The notes below the pieces were generated by a model. The model was not told the DNA's origin. It worked only from the letters and a program-made list of their open reading frames with translations, and searched no databases. Both the position numbers and the translations under genes were made by a program. This document shows positions 33,242 through 43,500 of a stretch of 64,000 nt of DNA, piece after piece. Positions within the stretch are counted from its first letter, which is position 1. Each line of letters opens with the position of its first letter. The DNA is from Candidatus Omnitrophota bacterium (GTDB taxonomy: Bacteria; Omnitrophota; Omnitrophia; Omnitrophales; JACROU01): assembly GCA_029261035.1 (NCBI GenBank), contig JAJDCD010000022.1:23242-87241 (forward strand), read 5' to 3'.

Positions 33242-33921
33242 GCGATCCTTCTTTCCCTATTGTGACCCCGGCGCAGATGAAAGTGTTAGAACGACGATGC
33301 GTGGAAGATTATGGTATCCCCAGCTTGATATTGATGGAAAACGCGGGGCGGAGTGTTTTTGAAGTGACTTGTGAGATGCTTAAAGATTCAGGATCTGAAA
33401 GCCATGTTAGTATTTTTGTAGGATCTGGAAATAATGGAGGAGATGGGCTTGTTGCGGGTCGTCATTTATTGAACTTTAATCTTGAGGTTGATTTTTTTGT
33501 ATTTGCTGAGGAAGAGTCTATTAAAGGAGATGCTTTAACAAATCTTCAAATTTTAAAGAAAATGAAAGCACCCATCCATTTTGTAAAAGATGTTGAAAGT
33601 GTAAAAGAAAAAGTTGCTGATTCCCATTTAATTATGGACGCGCTGTTTGGGACGGGGCTTTCGAGAATAATTGAAGAGCCTTATTTTTCAGTTATCCAAT
33701 TTATGAATCATTCGAATAAACCTATTTTATCTGTTGATATTCCTTCAGGTCTTCATGGGGAGTTTGGAGAGGTTATGGGCTGTGCGGTAAAGGCAACTCG
33801 AACAGCGACACTCGGTCTTCCAAAAAAAGGTTTGTTTGAAAATGAAGGCCCTAAACATGTTGGAGACGTGATCTTGGGAGAGATTTCAATGCCCCGCGAG
33901 CTTTTTACGGGGTTTGAATAA
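33238..33921 (+). CDS. nnrE: NAD(P)H-hydrate epimerase, YjeF N-terminal type
   Basis: 227 residues: LMENAGRSVFEV, the nucleotide loop VGSGNNGGDGLVAGRHL, LIMDALFGTGLSR and the C-terminal VDIPSGLHGE. It interconverts the R and S forms of damaged hydrated NAD(P)H for repair. The usual fused C-terminal dehydratase (NnrD) is absent, so this is an epimerase-only form; the partner must be elsewhere. It overlaps miaB by 4 nt (ATGA). Confidence 0.9.
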   Translation: MSDPSFPIVTPAQMKVLERRCVEDYGIPSLILMENAGRSVFEVTCEMLKDSGSESHVSIFVGSGNNGGDGLVAGRHLLNFNLEVDFFVFAEEESIKGDALTNLQILKKMKAPIHFVKDVESVKEKVADSHLIMDALFGTGLSRIIEEPYFSVIQFMNHSNKPILSVDIPSGLHGEFGEVMGCAVKATRTATLGLPKKGLFENEGPKHVGDVILGEISMPRELFTGFE

Positions 33922-33960
33922 TGAAAGCAACTTTTAGCTTTTAAAAAAACGAAAAAAACA

Positions 33961-34046
33961 GATCCTTCGCTTCGCTCAAGGGTGACAATTTGTCTGTTCT
34001 CTTTGTCGTTAGATTGCCGCAGTTATTTTTTTTCCTCGCAATGACA
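33961..34046. repeat. dispersed repeat (CTCGCAATGACA family)
   Basis: Holds GATCCTTCGCTTCGCTCAAG, then AGATTGCCGCAG and CTCGCAATGACA. The last two pieces match the right arm of the element at 51348-51452 and part of 49803-49840. Only one arm of the longer inverted repeat is present here. It fills the gap between two convergent genes. Confidence 0.6.
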
Positions 34047-34053
34047 CATGCGG

Positions 34054-34365
34054 TCATAATTCCAAATATATTTTATCTTTCTCTATTTTCAGTTTATAAG
34101 TTTCGATGGGTGGGGCTGGCATGTTGAGACATTCGCCTGACTCTAAATTGAAGAGCCATCCATGAAGAGGGCAGCGGACAGCAGGGCCATTTTCGGTTTC
34201 TCCACGATATAAAGGGCCTCCACGGTGAGGACAAAAGTTATTAATGGCATAGGCTTTTTCTTTGTGCCAAATAAGAGCAATTTCCTTATCCTCTAATTCA
34301 ATACAAAGACCTTTGTTTGTTTTTAGTTCACTTAAATCAGCAATATATTGCCGCTCTTGGGACAT
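34054..34365 (-). CDS. Rieske-type 2Fe-2S ferredoxin
   Basis: 103 residues, a stand-alone Rieske domain with CPHRGG (Cys45, His47) and CPLHGW (Cys65, His68), with no signal peptide or membrane anchor and no second-cysteine disulfide pair. It resembles the NirD/BphF-type soluble Rieske ferredoxins that feed electrons to oxygenases or nitrite reductases. No nirB-like partner is nearby. It is divergent from the giant gene at 34542. Possible donor to the desaturase or a nitrite reductase elsewhere. Confidence 0.88.
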   Translation of the reverse strand: MSQERQYIADLSELKTNKGLCIELEDKEIALIWHKEKAYAINNFCPHRGGPLYRGETENGPAVRCPLHGWLFNLESGECLNMPAPPIETYKLKIEKDKIYLEL

Positions 34366-34541
34366 TCTGAAATTCCTTATATTTTAAGTTCTTTAAGCAT
34401 AAAGAGTTACATTTCTTCAATATACTAGGGTTTGATTTTTAGCTCTTTTTATGGTTTACTTGTCGTCAATATTTGTCTGTAATCCCTTATTTTCGGACGT
34501 TTTACGGCAAATATTAATTACTTTCTTGCTTGGAGACTCAA

Positions 34542-37500
34542 TTGAATTCAGACTCAAAATTAATAAAAGTTTTAGCATTTTTCATCTCTTTTTATTTTAC
34601 ACTTTTTTCAACCTTTTCTTATGCTAAGGCAATCCCTGTAGCTCAAGTGGGTTCTTATGGGGATAATCCTTTAAGCATTTCTATTCCTTCTGAATTAGGA
34701 ATACTCCGTAATAGTACCCCTATTTTTCAAAAGAAGGGTATTATTTTTCATATTCAAGACGCGCATGGGCAATTAGAAGCTCAAGAGAATATTGAGAAAT
34801 TACTCCACTACTTAAATTCTGAGCACAATGTAAATCTAATTTTTATGGAAGGAGCTCTTCAGGGAAGTGTTTCAAAAGACTTACTTCGTTTTTACTCCGA
34901 GCCAAAAGCGAATGAAAATGTTGTGGAGCAATTACTTGAAAAAGGGTTGATTGGTGGTGCTGAAAAATTCTTAGTTAATTCGGATAAAGAAACAAAAGGT
35001 TTTGGGGTAGAAAATAGTTCTCTTTATAGAGAAAATTTAGAATTATTTAGAGATGTATATAAATATCGAAAGATCACAGATATTTTCTTAAGCCAGTTTA
35101 GAAGTCGAATTGATTTGCTCTCCACTCATTATTTCAATTCGGACTTAAGAAAGTTTGTTATGGAGTGGTTGAAATTTTCTCGGAAAGAAAATCTTCAATA
35201 CCGTTTTATTCAATTTTTAAATAAATCATCAAAAAAATATCTAAACCTTGATTTAAATAACCCTCGAACCCAACTCCGTTACCCCCAATTAACGCGCTTC
35301 TTCACACTAAAGAAACTTGAAGAAGAGTTGAAGGGTGAGGATGCTCAAAAAGATTTAAAGGTTGAGAAAGTAAAATTTAATAATTGGCTTACTAACAAAG
35401 ATATTTCTTCTGAGACTCAAAATTTATTTAAACTGTTATTAGATTTTCATTCCTTATCTTCTGTTTCGAATATTAAATTTGATATTCGAAAAACTCTCGA
35501 AATCTTTTATACTCAAGCTTCTAAGAAAGGCTTTCAATTTCAAGATTATCCTCAGTTAACACGTGTTATAGGCAGTCTAATGTTATCTCAAGAACTTCAA
35601 GCGACGCAGTTGTTTTTAGAAGTAGAAGGTGTGTCTGAAGCTATTCTGGGAAAGTTAACGCAATCTGAGATAGAGAAAGATTTAGTCGGTTTAATCAAAA
35701 AATACTTATCCTTAAAAAAACTTTTTGCTTTGGAATTAACGCGTGAAGATTGGAGAAAGATAAATTTATATGGAATTCATTTAATTGCACCTGAAGAATT
35801 AGTCTCTTCTATTCATGGAACGGTTGAGTCTAAACGTATTGAAGAGTTGAAAGTAGATTTTGAAATTAAAGAAGCTTTTGAGAAAGCGACGCAATTTTAT
35901 GCAGTAGCTGAAAAGAGAGAGTCTGTGATTGTTGAGAGTGTTCTCATCAATACAAAAGAGAATCAAAATGCTGTTCTGGTTACCGGAGGTTTTCACTCTG
36001 GAGGTTTGAGAGACTTGGTGGAGAAGGGAAGAAAGACTTTTATTGAGATAACGCCTAAAGTCACTCATTTAAATTCGGATCATACCTATTTAAATCAGAT
36101 GTTGCTCTCTGATGTGTCTACAGTTCCGTCCCTTTCTTTGGGGAAGCTATCATTACCTCAAATTGACCGTAATTTTGGGAGTGAGTCAGGACGATATGTG
36201 TTATCACAGCTTATGCCTATTCTTTCTCGTACAGATGGGAGATCAGGAATAGCCTTTGATGTTCATGGTATTAAACCGACGCATCGGTTGGAGCAACCTC
36301 AATTACAGACTGTAAGTGTTGCAGCCTCTTTAGGGAATAACTATCTAGAAAATGCTTTCTTTAAGTCTGCTCGTTTTGTTTCTCGAATACTGCCAACAAC
36401 TTGGAAAGAAGATATTAAGAGTGTAATTTTTAGAAGGTTAGCTAAAAACCTTAAGAAGGCTATAGTGGAGTTTGCGATTCAATATGAAGATTTACATCCA
36501 GGAGCTCAAATTGATAAACCAACGAAAGAGATGCAAGAAGCTTTCTTGAAAATTGCGAGACCCTTAGTGGAGAAGTGGTCTTCTAAACTTAAAAATAAAC
36601 TTCGTTATCGTTTTCTTTTACCTCTTGTTTTGAATTACCCTGAAGGGGATGAGGAGTACCGTAGAAATTCTATTTTTATAGATAAGGATACGGGATTTGG
36701 AATTTTTACTCATGTTTGGAAAAAGGACGGAAAAACTTTAATTCATAATCATGATGGAACTATGGCGCTGTTGATGCCTTTTACCAATGAGATGAAAGAG
36801 GAAGTGTATCAATTGGTAGAAAAACCCAAGTCTCCGGAGTGGGATAAACAAATACATGACTTAGAGATGATTGAAGAAAGAAAATTAGGATTGGGTACCG
36901 TTGCAAGTTTTACAAGAGGTCAACGGTCGATTCATCGAGTGAAGAACTCTTCTCCTTCGAGAGAAGGGCTTGTGATGGAGATTTACGTTTGGATGGAAAG
37001 TAATCCTCCAAAACAAGTGAATGTTCCTATTCCTGTTTGGGGAGAAGAAAAAGCACATTTTATTTTGAGAGAAGAAGCCGGTAAATTAGCAGTTCCGTTA
37101 CACCAGACTTTAAAACCGCACTCGGGACAGTTGATAAGACCGGAAATGGTAGGAGTTTTTGTTGATCATTTGAAGCTGCAAATGGAAGAGTATGCGCAGA
37201 AGGGGAAGGTGTACCCCATATTTATATTTGATGGAAAACAAATTTATGTTTTTGAAGATGTAGAGAAAGCTTTTGAGTGGTATTACGAATTAGATCCCGC
37301 AAACAGACCTGATGTTTATATTAAGCTTACAGAAGAACAAGAGTATGCTTTTCTGGATGCCTCAAATGTGAATTTCCATCAAGAATCATTAGGCTCGAGT
37401 TTGGGGTTATCTGTTACAGAAGAAGTGCAAGAGAAGGCGGAGCTCTTTCGTACTTTGAAAGGTGTTGGAGATGTTGAATTCATTGATGCTTTTATACAGA

Positions 37501-40500
37501 ATGTTTACTATTCTTTACTGGACTCACCTCCAAGTGAAATAGTTGTAGACCCCGAAAATTATCAAGAGGGCCCTTCTTTGTTTGTTGACTATCGTGAGAA
37601 ATGGTTAAAACACTTTGAAGGTTATTTTGATATAGCGACTCTTCTACAAGACGCTACTCCTGAATTTATCGACTACATGAAAGCTATTTTATTAAAGATG
37701 TTTTTTGAAAGATTTCCCGAGGTGGATAATCTGCCTGTTAGAGCTATTGAAGAGTTGGTGTATGAGTTCATTCGTTTGATTACTGGAATGCCAGAAGTAA
37801 TGTCTTTCTTTAAAATGCGCGCACTTAGAGTCGGGGTGCACGAATTGCCTTTGCTTCATTTGAATAGTTCTGCTACGAGTAACGCGAGAGAGATGGGACA
37901 CTATCTGATGGGTTTTGCCGCTCAAGCAAACATAGCGACCTCAGATGATTTTCGAGCTGCTGGAATAGATATGTATGAAACAGAGCAAAGAATGAAAAGA
38001 AATACTACTTTTGATGAAGATCAAAAACAGGATTTAATTGAAGAGCCCTTTGCGAAATATGCCATGAGAATTAGAGAGGTTCAACCTAAGTTTTCGATTG
38101 ATGCTCGGAATCCTCTGTTAAACCGTTTGTTAGAAAGAAATGAGGAGGATGAGATTAAATCAAAACAAATTCTCTACTTCTTAGATAATACCATGGAATC
38201 CATTTTTGATTTAGGTCTGATCCGTTGGATGATACAAATGGGTCATCAGGTTACTTTAGTAGCAAAAGAAAAAGAAGCTGATAATGATATGACTGTTGAT
38301 GATGTTAATTTGCTATTAAGTTTAGAGCAAGTAAAAGACTTTTTCAAAGACATTGATATTCAGGAAAAGATAAAAGTAATTTCAAGCGGTTCTGCAACTA
38401 GAGGAACAAACCTCAGAAGAGCAACTCCAGTCTTGGTAGAAGCATGGCAACAAGCAGAGATTATTATTTCAAAGGGAGAGGGGAATAGAGGAACTCTTCA
38501 AGGTGTTAATAAGGATGTGTATCACTTCGTGATGGCAAAACAAGGACATGAAACTCCTGGGATCCATCAAGGAACCATAGCTGTTGAGCATGTTTTGGCA
38601 GCAAAGAAAACAGAAGCTTCAAGCTTAGGGGTTGAGAATGTTGATGACTCGATGCAGGAATTTATCCTCCGCTATTTAGAGCCTAAATTACCATCGCCTC
38701 AAATTGTTGCAAAGCCTAAACAGTACCGAATGACATCAAATGTGTTTTCATCTACCCATCCAGAGATTAAGGAAAAAAGAATCGCAAATACTTTTCTCTA
38801 TTTAGAGATGATGATGCAAGGGCTGTCGGCAGAAACACAAGAGAAGAACAGATTGCTACTAAAACGTTTCATGGATAGACCGGAATTGGAAGGGGTTAAT
38901 TTAAGGCTCTTTTCTTTAATTGTTTATGATTTTATAAAAATTTTGACTGAAAGAAAAGAAGGTTTAAGTAATGCAAAAAAAGAAGCTTATTCTATTGTCC
39001 TAGACATTTTGCATATATCGAAACATGAGTTTGAAGGTTTGGAAAGCGCACGCGAACAAGGGGCTTTAGCTATTGATTTTGCTACGCGCGGAAATCAAAC
39101 AACTTACCGTACTTTTTTAGAAATATCTCAAGGATCTATTCCAACGATAGGTTATCGTGCTCACATGATGGCGCTTACGAATGAACCTTTGGCTTGGTCT
39201 GTGGATGATCGTTCTGAATTGTTAGACCTCTTGTTAGAATCAGAAAAAGGAAAGGTGAAGTCGAAGCATGTACTTTATCTTCTGGATAATGTCATAGAAG
39301 ATGTTTTTGATTTAATATTAGTTCAGTGGCTCCTTGAACAAGGCCACACAGTTACTCTTGTTGTTAAAGAATTAGAAGCTGGAAATGATACGACCTTTGA
39401 GGATATAAACTATTTAATTCAACAAGAAAAGGTTTTGGAGTATTTAAAACAGAGTGGAAACGTTTTTAATATTAATATCGTTTCTAGTAAGTCTGCAACG
39501 CATGCAACAGATTTGCGTTTTGTGACAGAAGAAGATAATCTGGGGCTATATCATTCTTGGCTTGCTGCAGATGTGATTATAGCTAAGGGAGAAGGTAATC
39601 GTGGAGCTTTGCAGGGAATCCATAAAGATTTTTTTAGTTTAGTAAATTCAAAAGCAGGTTACGAAACTCCTGGAATCAAAAAAGGGACACGTGCTGTTGA
39701 AAGAAATTTAGGATACCAATCTAGAACAGCTCTCCGTTCTACTGTATTTCAACACATAAACGGAATTGTTTTAGCTCCCGTGATGAACTCTTTAGCGAAG
39801 AGGGGTGTTTTTAATTTGTTCAGACCTTCAGAAGGTGGATATGAAGAGGTTTCGGAAATGGGTGAAACTCGAGCTGAAACCATGGATGAAGATGAAGCGT
39901 TAGACGATGCAGGTCTTTCTAGAGTTTTAACTTTAAAACAAATCGCGGAAAGTCGATTTGCAAATCGTGCTATTGTTGAGGGTAACCCTGAGGATAATAT
40001 GGGTAATCTTTATGGAGCTCTTCGGATGTTGGCTCTTCAAGGTTGGCTCACGATGGAAGGGGTCGATGAGGAGACAAAGTTTGCGTTAACAGAGCAAGGT
40101 TGGAAAGCTGTTGGCTTAGCTGAAAAAGGGACGTATATACCTTCAGTAGAAGCTGTGTCTAACTTAAATCAATTATATCGTTTAATCCGAGGTCCTCCCG
40201 CCGGCTTAGGAATGTTGTTTAGACAAAAATCTGAAAATGATGAGCAATTAAAAAGCTATAAAAAATTAATCCAATTGAGTAAAAAGAATTGGGGTATAAG
40301 AGGTGCGAAGTACTCTATTGAAGAACGTGTTTACCAGCAAGTGGTTAAGCAGATGGACGGGATGTTGTTGGGGCCAACCTTTGTTGCTTTGGCTATGCCT
40401 TTATATGAAGAACGAGGCGAAAAAATAGAAAAAACGGGGCCCTCCTTTTTTGAGCACTTTGATCCAGAAACACACACGCTTGATTTAACAACGTTAAAGG

Positions 40501-43500
40501 GATCCTTTCACCCTGAGTTTTTAAATGAAGCATTAGGACTTTTGGAAAATAAAGGTTTTATCGTTTTTGAAGGCACCGATAAAAAAGTTGTTCGTTTGAC
40601 TGCTACGGGTCGAGTGATGGGAACGCGTCCTAGAAAAGGGAAGTCGGAGCTAGCTACAGCTTATGGTGTTACTAATTCTTATCTCGTCGGTTATCAATAT
40701 GTGGATGAATGGTTGTTTGGTAATGGAGCTATTCTGGATTCAATTGAAGGGGATCGATTAGATCGTGTGATGGATGTTTGGGGTTCTGGAGGAAGTCATA
40801 AGGCTTACTTGGGGGGTGTATTGTCTTATATGGAAGAAGTGTTTAATAAACCCCTAGAAGATCAGCCTGAAGGCTATGCGGATATGGGCAGTGGTAGTGG
40901 AGAGATGGCTGAAGAAATTACAGATTTTATTCTTAATAAAACAGCGCGCGGTAACGTTCTGGAAGAGAAGGCTTTAACTGTGGTTACCTCGGACTATGAT
41001 CGAGCATCTCAAAGACGTTCTCGAGCTACGATGGAAACAGCTTTTGGAAATAGAAAGGACATTCATTTAGAAACACTTTATGGTGATATTACAAAACCGG
41101 GTGAATATGATGCTGCAATTCGAAATTCATCCGATCTCAATGGAGCAACTGCTCGTAATTTGGTGCATTCTCAATTTTTTATACCTCACGAACGTTTTCT
41201 TCAATTAAAGTATGATGAAAAAAATAATGCGTTAGATATTATTCGTGAGAGTTTAAGTGCCGTTGATCGAGTTCAGCTAAAAAAAGCCTTAGAGCTTTTA
41301 GGAGAAACAAGAGAATTGCCAACAGGTGAGAACGAGTTATTTGAGTTTGTTATTCGTCAATTCACAACCTCTTATTCGGATCGAGGTCGCTTGATTCCAG
41401 CTGTAGTTCAGGCTGCGGATTTAATGCAGTTTATGAGAAAGTGGGCGCCTTATACCCAACATGGATTAATTGTTTTAGATTTACATACACCTAGAGTTAA
41501 CAGTCTGCTATTTCAGGATATCCCAAAGGATTTAAATCAACCCATGACCGTGGAATTAACTCCAGCGGTTGCTTATTGGGGAACCCATTGGATTCCGAGA
41601 AAGAACGCGCCATCCCAATTGATTATGCCTTATGAAGAATATAACCTTGTGATGGTTTTAGCCGGGATGACGCCAATTAGTCCAAAGCAATACCCTCCTA
41701 AAAAGACATTGCCAACCAACGTAAGTTTGACGCTTTACCGTGAGTCTAGTGCCGCAAACTCATTGGGTAAGGAGAATGATTTTCCTTTAACTCAGAAAGA
41801 GGCTCTTCAGATGATTTCGAAGAGAACTTTTAAAACGAAAGACTTAGATCGTATTCAAGGTGTTCCAGTTTCTAAAAGTAATATTTCATACAAACACCCC
41901 TATGTAACAGAAACGCAGATGAAATTATTAGCGAAAGTTTCTGAACAGAAGTATACGGATGAAGAACTTGATGTTGTTATTCAAGGAGGTTTTTTTAAGC
42001 CATTAACTCCAAAAGAAAGAGAAGAAGCTAATAAATTAGAAGATGCTCGAGGCTTTTATCTTTTTGATGAGCGTGATGTTTTGTTTCGTAGAGTAGATGT
42101 GGAACGATTATTAAATGGAATGATTAGAGAAAAATATGCGCGTCGTCTTATGCGCACAGATCGTATTCGGATTGTTAGGTTATTAAATATTAAAGGAAAC
42201 AAAGAGCATTGGGAAGTTCAGACTTATGGAAAGATTCAATTAATCCCTGTTGCAGTAGTCAGAGAATGGTTAGAAGAAAAAGAACGTTTAGTTCATAGAG
42301 CAGTGGCTAAAAAAGTTTTAGAAGGGTTGGGTATTCGAATTGGTTCTTTTTACAGTTTTCTTAAGAAGCCTAAGAGTCATCTGAAAGGAGTTCAATTACC
42401 TGAACATAATAAAGAAAGAGGTGATTTGCTAAGTGTTAATTTGTATGGTTCTCCTGAATATCTAGATATACGAACTCTATGGTGGATTGTTGAACATCAC
42501 ACTAAAAAACAAGTGGTGAGTCAGCCTGGAAGTTCGGGGAGTGGAAGAGATGTGTCCAATGCTTCAAGTTTAGGCAATCCAGATAAAAGCGAAAAGTCAG
42601 AACGAATACAAAAGGCCATAAAAAAGACAGGGTATTCGGTGAAAAAATTTACTTCAAAAATGAGAGGGGAAATGTCGGCCTCTACCTTAGCTAGTTGGGC
42701 TAGTGGATATTACGAACCGACCCTAGAGCAGGTTCAGTGGGTGGAATTAGAATCGGAGCGTTTAATGAAAAAGGTGAGAAAGCAAATTGTTAAACGTGTT
42801 CTTTATTTAAAAAATCTTTTAGATTTATCTCCCAATAAATTTCTTCAATTATTAAAAACAGAATTAAATTGGAAACGTTTTCCAACAGTACTTCAAATAA
42901 CAGAAGGTGACTTTGACTTAACCCCTTCTCAGCTAGAAGAAATTGAGTTGGTAGCAAAAAAAACTATTGCCGAGGAGTTTCGTTATTTGAGAAGAGAGAT
43001 CTTGAACGAGGGGCAAATTACTTTTTCAGATTATCTGGAAACTCATCAAGTGACATTGTCTCGTTACGAGAGAGGTGTTTTGCCGATTACAGTGGATTTA
43101 GCTAAAGCTTTAAGAAAAGCGCGAAGGATTGTTTATGAAAAAGCTCCTGAGAAACTAAAACGAACTCGACTTCAGTTAGATGTATCTCAAGTAAAAATGG
43201 GGGAATTGTTAGGTTTTAAGGTCCAACATGTAAGAAAAAAGACAGAAAACTTAGAGTCAGGTCATACGTTGATGCCTCCTGGGTTATTGCAAAAGGCTCA
43301 AAAGCTTTTGGGTACTTTAAAGAAACAGACAGGTCTTAAACTTCGTTTTTATAGAGAGCGAGCAGGATTGACCCAAGAAGAGCTGGTTGAAGCGATTGAC
43401 GTTGAAGGCGTTGATAAAGCGCGAAACATTAGTTTGTTTGAAAAGGGAACGTTGGTGACGCCTTATGAAGTGATGGTGCGAACTAAAGAAATAGCTCGAG

